Part shown: piece by piece, positions 47,126 to 60,710 of the stretch | Numbering within the stretch: position 1 is the stretch's first letter | Layout: every line of letters begins with the position of its first letter | NCBI GenBank assembly: GCA_026545225.1 | Contig: CM048845.1 | Coordinates: forward strand, 75,572,033-75,636,032 | Direction: 5' to 3' | Length of the DNA: 64,000 bases | Source: Cornus controversa | Lineage: Eukaryota; Streptophyta; Magnoliopsida; Cornales; Cornaceae | Translations under genes and position numbers: made by a program | Notes under the pieces: model-generated | Told to the model about the DNA's origin: nothing | Seen by the model: only the letters and a program-made list of their open reading frames with translations | The model's database searches: none

Positions 47126-50100
47126 ACTCAATTACTCTCAACCCTAGTCGCACGGCCCGCACTCCTCTCTCTGCATCCGAAGTCCAACTCACGACTGCCG
47201 ATCTGTATTTTGTGTTTGCTCTCTCTCTCTCTCGTGGCATGGGAGGATGGTGACGATGGCTTTGGCGAGATCGGGGCAGTGGCTTTGACGAGATCGGTGA
47301 TTTTCTAGGTATTTCTACTTTGTATAATTTTGTATGAATTTCTTTTGATGAAAATTTAGTTTTAGACAGATATGTGCATTCTGCATATGCATGTGTAATA
47401 TGTGTATGATAGATCTGTGCATGTGTGTGTTTTGTGTGTGTAATATTTATATGATAGATATGTGCGTGTGTGTTTTGTGTGTGTAATATCTATATCTCTA
47501 TACGAGTTTCGAGCCGAGCTCGAACACTTGAGGTTGGAGGTCGATTCGACTTCTGGATTAGGTGATTGATTAAGAAGGCATCGATCGACTTCTGGATTAG
47601 GTGATTGATTGAGTTTCCGAAGCTCTGTGTGTTAGGCTAGTGGGGAGAGAAAATCTGAACCCTACTTAAAAACTGTTATTGAGGATTATGTATTGAGACA
47701 CCAATTTATGGTTGGTTAATGTGAAGAAAAAAATATTTATGATTTGTTATATGTTGTTGATTCGTTGTGTTTTTAGTTACTGGGAAACAAATTTCAGAAA
47801 GTTTGAATACAGAAACTAGTTCCAGATATCTGTTATTTGAAATTAGGCCATTTTTTATTTGGCTCAATTTTCTGAAAAAGTATAAACTTAGATTAATTTT
47901 TGAACTATTTTTTGATTTTCAGTTTTCTGTCTATTCTGAAAAAAACCAAAACAAGCAGGCTCAAATGTTTACTTTTTTTAACTAAGGGCATGGTATATAT
48001 ATTAGTCTGTTATCATCTTGAATGCATAGCCTATAATAGCTGCAGAAGAACCCTTGTTTCAGCAAGTGATCAAATTGATTAGGCATAGTAGTGTTATTTA
48101 TGTTTCTTGCCCAATTAAATAAATAATTAAAAAAAGTAAATTGTGTAGTCTCTCTCTCTCTCTATCTGTGTGCACTGAAATTAGAACTTGCTTTGAATAT
48201 GGCTTTGTTTGACTTGGACAATGTCCCTCAACTCAAGCTTTACTTGGACTATTTAGTTGGGGATTTCAACATTTTCACCAAGTTTTACTTAATATTGCTT
48301 GGAAAGGAATATGTTGTCTTTTTTTATTTATTTTTATTTATCTTTTTCTGAAAGTTAATAATTAGGCTTTATATTACCTAACTGTTATTCTCAGTATAAT
48401 CAATGATTTTCTTTTGGGATTCTTTTCCAAGTTAATAAAATAGAGGTTACATCAGCCCTTTATTATATATATATTATAATATTTTCTTCTAGCTAAGGGA
48501 TAAGCGATGTGTAAGGAACTCACACGTCAACTCATGGAAAGACACTCCCCGCTCCAACATTATAACCAAGAACAAAAAAGTCACAATGAAAAGAGGAGGT
48601 TAGATATATAGCTAATAAGCCTAAAATGCTGCTTCCTAATTTACAATTCATCAAGAAACTTCCAAGGCAAGAGTGACCCCTACAAACAAACAAACACTCG
48701 GATATATAGAGGCATTGTTCAATCTGAACTATGCCCACACCACCACACTCAAAATCTACCAACAATATACCTAATTCCGGCATACCTATAATTAATTAAG
48801 CCATGTATGTATAATGTATTCCAGCCACCAACACCAAATTAACAAAATCAACCAACCTTTTAGCCATTTAAACCAATCAATCAATCCCACTACATCTGTT
48901 TGTATGTGTATCTTTCAGTACTAGCGTGTTTATCATTATATAACTTGAACTAATACTTGACAGCACTGAACCAACAAATATCAACACACAACAAAGTTCA
49001 AGCATTGAGCAAAGAAACTCACCTCTCCGCGGCTTTGCAACTGCTTTAGGCACCTGCACACAGCAAGACGGTAAAGTTTAATAAAACTTTTATAATACCA
49101 ATTTAAAAGTTTCTTTTAAATTGTTCTATTAATTTTGTTTCTTTTCTGCAAGTTTTTATTTTATTTAGTGTTGTTTCAGTTTACATCCTTTTGGAAGGTA
49201 ATTTACATATACCTTATTTGATATCTGATTTTTAATGGCTATTTAAAGGATGAACTTGTTCCGTCCAATCCTGTGAATAACAATAATAGAACAATTTCAT
49301 TGTGATTTGACAGAGCACCTTGTATTTGATCACAAAGTAGGTCACACTTGTAAAGAATGGTTCATTGCTGATGCGTGATAGCTTAAAAATGTGTGCACTA
49401 TTAACTTTAGGTTGTGAGATGTAACCTTGGGTAGGTATAAATATATACATAATTTCATGTAAGGAATGCGTTTGAATACAGATTAAAGATGACTTGGGTT
49501 ATACCCACATTTGTAAACAGGTTAAAACAAAAATTTCTTTCTTATTTATGAGTTGTTTTCCCCACAGTTTTAATTCTAGCTTCATGGATAGAAGGTGGAT
49601 TTCTCAAACAAGGTATCTTCAAATTGAAACTGACACTTTCTTGCTTAGTTTAGTATTCACCATTTACCCAATTTGTTTTTTTTTTTTAATGAATTTCTAG
49701 TACAAATAGGGTAAGTTAAGTGTATTTGAATGGAGTCCGACAATTCCTAGATTTTGCATTTGAGCGTGTTGGGAAAGATGGGTATATATATTGCCCTTGT
49801 TTTAATTTATTTGGTTTCATCTTTCGTAATTAGTCAAGATGAGGTTCGGTTGAATCTACATTTTTTTGGTCAGGCATGTGTGTTTTACTCGGTGAAGAAG
49901 TGGATACGGATCTGCTTCAAGCCTTTTTAGTGTTTACAAGCACAAATCCAATGATTAGAAAATATATCGTTAAACTTGTGCCTGAAACCGCAGCGTAGTG
50001 GCATAGAATGGTGGGTTGTTAACAAGTTATGACATGGTGATTGGATTTGGCTTGTAGATGTTTAGAGAGAGCTTGGAGACGATCTCTTCCCTGTAAATTT

Positions 50101-50850
50101 TTTTGGCTAAAAACTCATGTCCACTATGTCTGAACTCTTTTTTTTTTTCCCCAAATCATTCATCATTCTATTTATTATTATGATTTTGTTATTTTAGATA
50201 TAATTTTGGATTAAACTGATTTGAATAAATAATTATTAGTACTTTGTTGAAAATGTACTCTATTACTGAGGACTAGAAACGGAAGAGAGTTGATTTAAAT
50301 TGATTGATTATTTAGATATATTGAAACAAAATATTATAAATAAAGAATGATAATTACTTCACATGTGTATATATATATGAGGATTTAGTAGTATTCGTGC
50401 TAATCATTTTTTTTCTTCCTCTATAATTGTCCCGAAATTGCATTATACCATGTCTTCTTCCCTCTTGGGGTCCACAGTTTTACACAACATTCTTGTGTCT
50501 CTGAAAATGGTATTGCATGGATTAAGACTGCCTCATTAAAACCTTGCTAGGAAAATCTATTGGGAGAGATAAAAATCACTGCTGAGTGCATGCTATAGTT
50601 CTGGAACATAAGAATGAAATTCGAATATGGTGGTAGAGTTATTTGAAAATTTTGAGGCTTTCCTTATAAGTTATTGTTTTCTAGTCTGCTTTGATAACCC
50701 ATTTTTGGCCAAGCATTTCTTTTCATATGTTAAATCAGTTAATTCAACATATTTGGCATATCTTTTTGGCCAAACATTTCTTGTCATATGATTAAATCAG
50801 TTAAATCAACATATTTGACATATCTATATTCTCTGACATATCAAGAGGGA
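47126..50850. other. Unassigned region
   Basis: No coding region is supported. About 47140-47330 is GC-richer (cgcacggcccgcactcctct, a TC run at 47218-47234, ggaggatggtgacgatgg) and may be a decayed 5' exon. About 48500-49070 and 49830-50110 look like unique sequence or old repeats, but all frames are short and match nothing I recognise. TG-rich runs are at 47396-47485. Confidence 0.3.
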
Positions 50851-50973
50851 CAGGATTGCAAGGCTTGTTGTGCTGCCATTTTATCCTCAATTTTCCTTCT
50901 CTACAGTAGGGTCAAGCGTCCGTGTCCTGCGAATTGAAATCTTGTTTCACCGTGTAAACTCCATATTCGCCGC

Positions 50974-52026
50974 ATGGATCCGATCCATATTCTGCGAAGG
51001 GTTTTTCTTCGCATTAACAGCTCCTGTGGCTTTCAAACTGAGGAAGTCGAGTGGTACACCCTTACTTTCTCAAGCAATGAGGATTATGACACCCAATTCT
51101 ATTATGATCCAGAGAGAAAGAGGGAGAAGATAGAACGTCCCAAGCTACCGACGCCGATCGATCCCATCTCGACGGTGTCAATGCCGTGGCTAAATTGCCC
51201 TTGTACAACTTCTGGCTCCACTATATATGCCATTATTAATGATTATGGGATTCATTCGGTGGAAGCTGACGAAATCAGTAGTGCAGGGAGGCACTGGAGG
51301 CTATTCTCTGTTGTTCGGGACCCTGCCGTGCACCATGAAAGGTTGGTCACTGAGGCCGTGCGTCTTGGAAATTTTATTTATCTGTTTGGTTCATCCAGAG
51401 ATTCTGAGTCTGATGATGTCACGGTGGCTGAAGTTTTCAGTATTACCCACAGGAGAATAGTGGATAGAATGCATCTAAGGCATCCGTGGTCTGATGATAA
51501 GTTGAAGTTTCCTCCGGGTGACGGTTTTTTTGCCGTTGCCGATCATTCTCGTCATAGGATCATAGCGGGTTCATTCTATACTGGAATCATCTTTTTCCTT
51601 TTTCCAGATTCTCCTACTCTGCATGTATTGGATGCTTCCCTTCCTACGAGCTCAGGTGTAACCTTTACCCGTACAGTGTTGTTTGAAGAAACTTTGTACT
51701 GGATTTGGATTAATGAGGGAAAAGGTGGCATGGGGGCATATGATTTGAGTCGAAGGTTGTGCATGTCGGGGCCGATTATACATCTCCCCGACAGGTTCTA
51801 TCTCAACTCAGATTTCACCCCTCTTCTCTTCCATTTCTGTGGTGATGAGTTCTTCTTACTCTGGACTGATGCAGCCGATGATGCGCGACACTCTCTTGTT
51901 CGATGTGTTAGATTAAGAGTGTGCAAGATGGAAGGGGATTGCCTAGAAGCTTATACTCTGTCGGAAAAAAAGCATCTACTACTCCACAAGAAATCAGCAC
52001 TCATGGATGGGGTAGTGCTTGGGTAA
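50974..52026 (+). CDS. Hypothetical kelch/beta-propeller-like protein without an F-box
   Basis: This is a single-exon, intact 350-aa frame. The start ATG follows an in-frame TGA at 50935, so no longer N-terminus exists unless an upstream exon is spliced in; ctctacag at about 50899-50906 could be an acceptor. The protein has recurring beta-strand blocks of the type found in plant F-box/kelch proteins, such as [34 protein letters not shown] and [11 protein letters not shown] at roughly 78, 130, 176 and 235, each a hydrophobic strand after a turn. No F-box motif is visible at the N-terminus and no signal peptide or membrane span is evident. It could be an orphan of the plant F-box-associated families that lost its F-box. 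The function is unknown; that it is a gene rests on the long unbroken frame and protein-like composition. Confidence 0.65.
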   Translation: MDPIHILRRVFLRINSSCGFQTEEVEWYTLTFSSNEDYDTQFYYDPERKREKIERPKLPTPIDPISTVSMPWLNCPCTTSGSTIYAIINDYGIHSVEADEISSAGRHWRLFSVVRDPAVHHERLVTEAVRLGNFIYLFGSSRDSESDDVTVAEVFSITHRRIVDRMHLRHPWSDDKLKFPPGDGFFAVADHSRHRIIAGSFYTGIIFFLFPDSPTLHVLDASLPTSSGVTFTRTVLFEETLYWIWINEGKGGMGAYDLSRRLCMSGPIIHLPDRFYLNSDFTPLLFHFCGDEFFLLWTDAADDARHSLVRCVRLRVCKMEGDCLEAYTLSEKKHLLLHKKSALMDGVVLG

Positions 52027-52545
52027 TTCTCCCGTTTTTTGTTTTGTAATCCATTAATGCCCAGTACTTTGCATGTTAAACACCCATGTTTTGCATCTCA
52101 TGAGAACATGTCGTAATGCATTCCCTTGTGTGGTGTTTGATAAGTTTTGCATAAGTGTTTGAAACATGTTAGTGTCCATTTTTGTATATTTATGTGCTTG
52201 AATATGATGAGAACCGTGCAACTTGTAGGAAATTAAATTAAATTAAATATGTTATGCCTGGAAGTTGCTATTTAGGGTGCCAACATGAGATTTGGTTTAT
52301 TCCCGTGGATTATTAGATGCTTTTAAGCTAGTTTGGTCAATATTAATGATTTTGGATTACTTTAGGACTTCTTTGGTTTCGTGTGGGTCCGATACAAGGT
52401 TCTTTTACACTTCATTTCTCTTTACTGCTTCACAGCACTGACCACCCATTGTTGTAAGAAACGAAGTTAACAGGACTAAAAATGTGAGTTTAACTCCTAA
52501 ATTATTATATACAAATAGCATTTATTTGATGTATGAGGAGTTATA

Positions 52546-52953
52546 TAGATGCGGACGAACAAGAAAGAGTAGTCTTTCCCCCCTATATTGTCGAAGCATG
52601 CTGATGCATCCAGTGCAGTCAAGACTTGAGTATACACGTTGTAAATAAGCTAATGTGAAATGCTATAAGATGTTAAACTCTGTAAAATGACAAATTTGTT
52701 GATATATAATTCCTTTTTTGGATTTCTTGAAGATTACGTACCTACCTCTTCAATAATTTTGGCATCATTTTCTAAATAATATCTGATTACACACGCACGC
52801 ACAGATGTTGGCGAAATTCCTTTTATTAGAGGTGAGTCACTATGTCAGTTAGCGACATAATCGCATGATTCGTATATTGAGGGTGTTATGCATATTTAAG
52901 TTGTTCTATTATTTATACATATAGTATGGCTCTTTTATAAATAGTAATAATTA
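52546..52953. repeat. Duplicated block downstream of the kelch-like gene, copy 1
   Basis: The run from agatgcggacgaacaag through aatgctataagatgttaaac and ttggcatcattttctaaata to agtatggctcttttataaat recurs at 54463-54975 with indels. No coding region is inside. Confidence 0.85.
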
Positions 52954-54462
52954 AATAGTTTTCATTAATACATTTGTATGCCATAATGATTCTCTTTTAT
53001 TTATGTTACATTATAAGTAGAAATATGTTATGTATATTTTAGTATAAATAAAAAGAATATGACTAAGTAAATTTGTTTGTGAATAATTCTGCTTTGTGTA
53101 ATATATTAAATATTTCTACAGATGAACATGTTGATATTGGTTAGTTTTAGATGTTGGCGTGTTGAGTGCAATGGAATGCCGTGTGAGTAAAGTGCATACC
53201 TAGCTTCCTTGAGAGGATGTACTGGTGTTTACTATTTTGGGGTCAAGACACACTATGCCTCGTGCAATGTTGTGATACACGATTCTTTAGTTTTTCCTTG
53301 GAATTTCTCTTGCAATTTGACTTCAATTTTTATGATAGATATACCTTTCAAAGGGGAGGAAATAAAACTGATACACGGTTCTTGTGATTGATGCTCTTGA
53401 AACTGATACTAGGCATCACGTGAAACCTAGCACCTCATTTATGATAGTTTTTTGACTTGCAAAATTGATTGGATATACTTTTTTTTTTTTATATCAAACA
53501 AGAAATTCTAGGTATCATGAATTTTGTTTTGTTTAACGACCGACTGATTATCATGTATGGAGAAGATAGTTTTCCCCCTCAATACTGGACCGAACCTTAT
53601 GTTGAGTGAGGATTTTTATCCTTAATACTTTTAGGGCACCTTATCATAATTTTTAATGATGCTATGAGCTAGTTAAACATTCAAGGTTTTGTTTATCTTT
53701 GAAATTATGTGAGGTTCTTTACATGTAGAGTATGAAGTTTGAATAATTGAATTTTGTGTTTTTGGTTTTATTTGCTAAGAAATTCAACTGCACAATTAAT
53801 GTTATAAGCTATTACTTGAAGCATGTTATTGTTGACCTAGAAGTTTGTATAAACAACATATTTTTTAAATAGTCCAAATATTTAGATTATCTGCAAGATA
53901 CTTCTCCCTCATCCTTGAGAGGAAACTTACGCTAGCATTTCATAAATGATCGATGCATTACCTTACTCTCCACTTTGTGCGCCAAGTTTGTATATTATGT
54001 CTACTGATTTTACTGTTTTTATGCGGTTACATTTTATGCATGATAAGTATGCCAGCAGACTTGGACAAAGGAGCATAACATAAAACTACTTGAGTATCTG
54101 TCCTTTGTTGATTCTTTTTATTTTTTTATATATATTAATTCAGGTTATGGAATCATCTCCCTCTCTTCCTTTCTCCCTAAAGAACTTGGATATCACGCTT
54201 TGTTTTGTAAGAGGGTTATGTGTGACACAACTTGTGATAGCTTTGTATTTATTATACTATGCATTCAAGTTAATTGCTTGAGATTCAGGTCTATTTTTTC
54301 GGAATTTTGAGATTACTTGGATCCTTTGTTTTTTAGAAAGTTGATTAAAAGAGTTGAAAGAGTGGAGTTAGGAAAGTTGGCGTATGGGTTTAAACTTTTG
54401 GGGTATCTAGAGCTGGTTTGCGGCTTTAAATAATTATGATGGAAATATGAAATTCTGAAACG
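52954..54462. other. Spacer between the two duplicated blocks
   Basis: AT-rich sequence with no supported gene. Short frames of about 60 codons at 53209-53391 and 54090-54281 match nothing I recognise. Confidence 0.35.
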
Positions 54463-54788
54463 TAGATGCGGACAAACAAGACAGTAGTCTTTCCTCCCTA
54501 TTTTGTCTAAGCATGTCGATGCATGCAGTGCAGTCAAGACTTAAATTCATGACTTCCATGTATTAGATTTTTGTGCTTCAGATGGATATGAAACCACAAA
54601 CCGTTTTGTCATTTCTAAATTATACACCTTGGAAATCCGCTAATGTAAAATGCTATAAGATGTTAAACTTTGCGCGTGAGGCACAGGGTGTGGCAAATTT
54701 GTTGATATATAATTCCATTTTTGGATTTCTTCAAGATTATGTACCTACCTCCTTGATAATTTTGGCATCATTTTCTAAATAACATTTG

Positions 54789-54836
<48 letters not shown>

Positions 54837-54975
54837 TGGTGGTGAAATTCCTTTTATTAGAGGTGGGTCCCTATGTTAGTTAGCTACATAAGAGTGTGCT
54901 TCGTACACTAGGGTGTTGTGCATAGTTAAGTAGTTCTATTATGCATACATCTAGTATGGCTCTTTTATAAATAAT
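54463..54975. repeat. Duplicated block downstream of the kelch-like gene, copy 2
   Basis: Counterpart of 52546-52953. It carries an extra segment of about 85 bp (about 54547-54640) and a (CA)n run at 54792-54834 where copy 1 has only tacacacgcacgcacag. Its right end abuts the terminal repeat of a Mutator-like element. Confidence 0.85.
54792..54834. repeat. (CA)n microsatellite
   Basis: An uninterrupted CA run of about 43 bp, short and interrupted in the paralogous block at about 52790-52804. Confidence 0.95.
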
Positions 54976-54976
54976 A

Positions 54977-55130
54977 GAGTTAAATACAATGACCTTCCTT
55001 GAGGTTTGGCCTAATTACACCCGGATAAACCTTTTGGAATTTCTTGCATTCACCTCCCCTTTAGTAGAAACAGGTGGACGGACGTTGAAGGTGAATTGAC
55101 CTTTATACCCCCATTATTTTACCCTCCTTG
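54977..55130 (+). mobile_element. Left terminal repeat of a Mutator-like element
   Basis: The sequence beginning GAGTTAAATACAATGACC and running through ttgaggtttggcctaattac resembles the terminal repeat of the element at 8437-11002 (taaattacccc, gacctcccct, aaggtttgccttaattac). It lies about 1.2 kb upstream of a MURA-like transposase in the same orientation. A matching right end was not found with certainty; gagatcagcgtaatttcc near 59837-59854 is a weak candidate. Confidence 0.55.
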
Positions 55131-55927
55131 ATTAAAAAATCAGCAAGTTGCATAACATTTGGCAGAGAGCCAATCAATCAATCACTTTACCTTCCCTTTA
55201 CGTTTCTCTTGGTCTCCATTACAGACCCATGCACTGGGTTTGTTTCACAGTAAATCTATTCTCTTGGTAGAAGTTTGTGCGATCGGTCGATAAAGCTGAA
55301 GACATTTGTTCAATCGATCGAAGAGAAAGCTCCTTTGTTGGTTCGATATTGGTAGAGGTATCAATTGTTTTTGTATTTTTTGATCTTTCTCGTTCTTATA
55401 ATTCTTGATCTTTCGAGATTTATGTTCTTTTGTAATCGTTCGCTAGTTATGTTATATTACATGTTCCAGTAGTTCTTGTTCTTCTTCGAATAGTTCATGT
55501 TCTTGTTCCAAGAGTTCTTGTTCTTTTGCTTGTTAGTTTATATTATGATGTTTCATGTCTTCGATTCTGATCCGAAATTAGGGCCTGTTATGACATTAGG
55601 GTTTTTGTTGTTCGTGTAAAATGGTTATTTTATGTTTTTGTTTTAAAATTTGGGTTTTTCCTTTTCATATAAAATGGGGAATTCTGTAATGTTTTTATAT
55701 TGTTCGTATAAATTGGGGATTTCTTTATTGTTTGTATATTGTTCATATTATATTTTAGGTTTTTCTTATGAAATTAGTGTGTTGATGTCCATATAAATTA
55801 GGGCTTGTGATGTATGAAATTAGGGTTTTAGAATTTTGCACATAATTGGGTCTATTTATATAAACCCTAACCAAAATTGGGGGCTTGGATTGTTCATATA
55901 AATTGGGGCTTTCAATCCCCAACTTTA

Positions 55928-56187
55928 ATTAACCTGAAATTGAGTGTAATTAAGTATCACTTACTCTAATTGAGTTGAAATTGAGTGTAGTTAAGAATCA
56001 CTTGAGTCTAATTAACCTGAAATTGAGTGTAGTTAAGTAACATCGAGTCTAATTAACCTGAAATTGAGTGTAGTTAAGTATCACCAAGTCTAATTAACCT
56101 AAAATTGAGTCTAATTAAGTAATCTTAAGTCTAATTAAGCTGAAATTAAATCTAATTAAGTATCACTAAGTCTACTTAAGCTGAAAT
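55928..56187. repeat. Minisatellite of about 40-bp units
   Basis: About six degenerate units have the form taattaacctgaaattgagt plus gtagttaagtatcac. The array lies between the Mutator-like terminal repeat and the transposase remnant. Confidence 0.85.
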
Positions 56188-57800
56188 TTGATGGTCAGAT
56201 CAGCATGGGATTTGACATGCTGCATTGTTTGGTGGTCCACTATTGTGGTGAGAAACACTTCATACAACCTGTAAACCCTGATAGGTATAATTACCTAGAG
56301 TTATTTTTTGATGCTTGTGAGGCTGCACTTAAGAATGTTCCTACCCAAACTGGTTTGGCTTTGCAATGAACCTGTATTGGCGTGACAAAGGTAGACATAA
56401 AAAGGTTATGATTGGGGGAGATATAGGTGTACTGAAGATGTTTGAGATGAATGCATCAAACCCTTTCATAGATATCCTTTTAGAGGTTGAAGTAGTTGGT
56501 GGGCCTTTGAATGTAATTAGAGATGATAATGTTAATGCTTCTCAATTTATGCCTGAAGTAGTTGACATTCAATCTAAGGATGAGGGTGAACAGAATGTGG
56601 GTCAGCAAGGTCAGATGATGAGGGTAAGATGTTTAAATATGGCAAGAATGGTGAGATTGAGTTAGTGCAAAGTCTTTTGTTTGATGATGTCACCCATTTT
56701 AGGAGTAAGCTGATTAGAGACGAGGATGAGAAGAGAAGAGTCACTGTCCATTGTGGCAATCAGGGCTGTAAAGGGGGAATTCATTCTTCTCCTTTACCTG
56801 ATAAGGTGACTTACAAGATAAAGACCATTGGAGAACACAGTTGTGTGAGAGTGAACAAAAATAAAGAAGTTACGTTAACTTGGATAGCCCAAAAGCTATC
56901 CAATAAGTTCATAATTGAACGTGACTCACCTGAGATAAATTGAGTAGTTTATTTGAAGAAGTAAAGAAAAAATTTGGGGTTCTTGTTCCTAGCATGGCTC
57001 TACTGTATAGGGCAAGAAAAAAAGCTAAATGAGGGTCGTCATGCAGAGGCATTCAAAAAATTGCCTTTGTTTATAGCTGAGATATTGAGAACCAACCCTG
57101 GCAGTATGATTAGGCTTAGGAGGGTGCCAGAGAGGCCTGAGGTATTTAGAAGTTTTTTTGTGTCATTTGATGTTGTACAAAGGGGATTCCTAGATGGTTG
57201 CAGGCCATTCATTGGTGTGGATGGCTGTCATCTTAAAAATCCTTTTGGTGGTGTTTTGTTAAGTGCTTTGGGGTTGGATGGGAACAATAGCTTGTTCCAC
57301 ATTTTGCTGATGGTGAGACCAAGGATGCAAGGACTCATTTCTTAAGAAGTCTGCATGAATTGATAGGTGACAGCGCTCAGTCAGTAATACCTTCATGAGT
57401 GATGGGCAGAAGGGTGTTCTTCAAGCCTTAGTTGATGTTTTTCCCAAGGCAGCAAACACTAGAAGATGTTGTAGGCATGTATACAGTATCTTCAAACGAA
57501 CTTCAGTTTCCTGGTGTAAAATTAAGGAGGCTGTTCTGGAAGACTGTGAAGGAATGCACAGCTGTTGCCTTTCAGGTGGAAATGACAGCAATAAGAAACT
57601 ATTCACCAGGGCGAAATGACTGGTTGGTTGATAACCCTGTGGACACATGGTGCAGGCATGAGTTTGACCCAAGGATGAAGTGTGAAAACCATACAAAGAA
57701 CCATGTTGATTGACTTGAGTCCTTCAATTCCTTGCTTGAGGACATTAGGATGAGATTTGTACTTTGTATCTCTTGGATACAATTAGGAGCAAACTGATGT
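56188..57800 (+). pseudogene. Decayed MURA-type Mutator transposase
   Basis: Pieces of one transposase appear in order on the plus strand but in changing frames. About 56200-56370 holds an N-terminal MuDR piece with YCGEKHFIQPVNPDRYNYLE. 56629-56943 is the MuDR DNA-binding region (FRSKLIRDEDEKRR, then a CGNQGCKGG cysteine motif and GEHSC). 57094-57300 holds the start of the catalytic core with FIGVDGCHLKNPFGGVLL, carrying the first acidic residue. 57395-57500 holds SDGQKG, likely the second. 57432-57713 holds the tail with FDPRMKCENHTKN. In-frame stops (for example after CENHTKNHVD) and at least four frame changes make it inactive. Mutator transposases cut and paste elements that bear matching terminal repeats. 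Confidence 0.8.
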
Positions 57801-60710
57801 GTAGGTTAAAGAAAGTGGCAGGCAGGGTGCCTCATTTGATATCATTTATTTTGTTCAAACTTGTATCGGGTCTAATTTTAACCCTTATTTCTGAAGTGAA
57901 AGGATGTAGTATTTTGTGTTTATTTTGATGATATTGATGTCGTATTTTCTCTCATTTGGCGATGTTGATGCAAGTAATAGTCTCATGTGGTATTTGGTCT
58001 CTCTCTTTTTTATTCCTTTTTACAAAATAATGGTGTTGAAAGTTTACTTCTTGTTGCAGGGATTAGCAGTTCTTTTGTAGGTGGCTGTACATGGGGTTGC
58101 AAGTATTAATGAGAGTTAACTTGGGAAGCCTACTCTATATTTTTTGCTAACGCGGGCTATGGTGGAAACTAACTTGCAAGCCCAATCTATATTTTTTGGT
58201 GAAATGGGCTTTTGGTGACCTTAATGTAATTAAAACAGTGGTACATGACTATGGGAAAGCAGTAATGTTTAGGGCAATATATGTTATGTGACAAACTCTT
58301 TAGACAATTTATGTGCTGTTTTTTGGATGCTCATATCATGGCAGTGACGTTCAAGGCAATTATGATGTAATATGACTATGGTCACTGATACAAGTGACAT
58401 CAACTATATTATGTGTTTTATTTACTAATATGTTATATGTGATGCTTGTGAAAGTGCTTGTTTTATTGTGTTTGTTTGCGTCAAGTTTGAGAGAGAGTAT
58501 ACTTATTGAACCAATTGACAGGTGACCAAAGTTCAATTGACCAACAAAAAGTGACTAAAAAATCAAACTTTTTGAACCATGTGACAGTTTCAGAAAGTTC
58601 ATTACATTAGTAGAAAAAGAAAACGTCCTTTACATCTTCAATTGACATACATAACCATTGTTGCAACACAAGAATGTGCTTGCTTGCAAAAGTAACAGTT
58701 CTTGTCGTTTTTACCCAAGCCACCAACAAGTCCACCACCCATTCCAGCACCAGGTCCGCCACCAGGCAAAGAATAGAGAGAGCACATGCCACGTAGGAAA
58801 TGAAAGAAGTAAAATCTCGAAGATGGTATTGGTATTGTGGTATTGGTATTTTGAGAAACCAAAGACAAACAACAAACTGGCATATTGACCACCGAAGAGT
58901 CACATGCATGCATGTTCATGATATGTATGTATATTTCATGAACATGTATCTGTCGAGGACATAATAAGTTAGAAAGGTTATCATCAATGGCGGTTGTGGG
59001 TTGGTCTCTGGTTCGTCTTCTTCGTCGTTAACGTTTCCTACCTCTGTTCATAACCCACTGCTCAACCAACTTACATCCACTAAATCCCATCCAAACGAAC
59101 CCCAACCACCATCCAATATGAGGGCCTTGCCTCCTTAGTATCATTGATTCAGTAATGGTGACTCAATTAACCTATAACGCAACACTCTTTCCCCTGTTTC
59201 ATGTCCTATCTCACTCACTCCATCACAAAGAAATTCTTGGTTCTCTGTCACTTTTTCCAGCCACCAAACATCTTCTATTCGCTTGTAATAAATATAAATC
59301 AACACTCCAAAGATTAAAATTATAAATGTGAATCATTACAGATCAGATCCATGGCCTTTCAATGAACCCAAGTTAACCCAATCAACCATTCTTCTCTTTC
59401 ACGCGTATACTTGTTCGTCCCACTGTTCAGCCATACCGCCCTCCATGATTTAGACCAAAAGCTCATGCTAAATCAAATCCCCAAGCATCCATCTACATTT
59501 AATTGTAAAAATATTTCAAAACATGGCAAAGATTGGTTATTCCCAAACTAGAAAAATGCTACGGTTCTTGCAAACAGCCACGAACACACTACTTATATAT
59601 ATATTAAGGGCAAAATAATCCACAAATAATATATGTCAAAGAGGGTATTTCGGTCATTTCATATGTTCTAGGGGCATTTTTGAAATTTTCAATCAAAAAT
59701 AACATGACATAAGCAAGTTTCATATATGCAAAGTTGACATGGAAGATCAATATTACAAAAGGTACACTGAGAGAGGAGTGTAGTATTATTTTCGAAAATA
59801 CAGAAAATGTTTATGTTATTTAGCTTATTTACAGGAGAGATCAGCGTAATTTCCTTTTAAAAAAAATCACATTTGAATGTATTTGACTATTTGGTAAAAA
59901 AAAATACTTTAAATCATAAAAATTAAAATAAGATTTTTAATGTTTAAATAGGTCATATATTTAGACAACTATTTTTCTTATTTGCCTTATCCTTCTGTTT
60001 TTTTATAAAAAAAGAAATTTGTCCTTCCTTTTATAAAGTCGTACTATTATCAAATATAATAACACTTTCTTAAAATTCATTGTCGTAAAATTAGCAATAA
60101 AAATGTTTTTAAATATAGTTACCAACCAAATTAAAAAGTACTTTAATTATGAAAAATGATTTCTATAATGCATCATGTAATATGTTTTCTTACTTTTTCA
60201 AAGAACTCTTGCAATACTCTTGGGGACCTTTAACATGTTTTTTACTAATAGCAATTTTATGGTAGCTCTATCGATAAAAGTGCAGATTTCATTATTACAA
60301 CAACGCCTAATCGAATCAAAACCCCATAATTACTAATTTAAAAGGGCATGTGTGATAGTCTTGCTAAAGTTTTGAATAGATGGGAGCGCGATCTGCTATT
60401 TGCACATATTATATCAACAAAATACCCTTTCGGATCTCTCATGTGCCACATGATTTTTTTATGTCAACGCAACAATTTTATATTGCTAATACAACAATTT
60501 CACATCGCTTGTGCACCGACTACTTTATATTTCTTATGCAACAACTTTATATCGTTGATTCGTAAGCAATGTATTATGGTACGTAATTGATGTATTGTGT
60601 TGCATAAATAATACAAAACGCAAACACAGAATACTAGTACAGGGAGTTATTCTAAATCAAGCTTGAGACCCTTGTGGCATGGTGCGCTAGTTGCAGAAAC
60701 TAACTAATTT
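57801..60710. other. Region without a supported gene
   Basis: Mixed, later AT-rich sequence. A minus-strand frame at 58638-58919 encodes a Gly-rich stretch followed by a Cys-containing tail (GGLGKNDKNCYFCKQAHSC), but it has no recognisable family and no gene context. A short Mutator-like end (gagatcagcgtaatttcc) is at about 59837-59854. The rest, to 60710, is AT-rich. Confidence 0.3.

Noticed and set aside
55928..56187. Regular repeats with similar spacing that might suggest a CRISPR array
   Set aside because: The units are degenerate and directly abutting, with no unique spacers, in a plant genome; this is a minisatellite.
58638..58919. Gly-rich, Cys-containing minus-strand frame
   Set aside because: No recognisable family, no splice or promoter context, and the region is surrounded by decayed transposon DNA.
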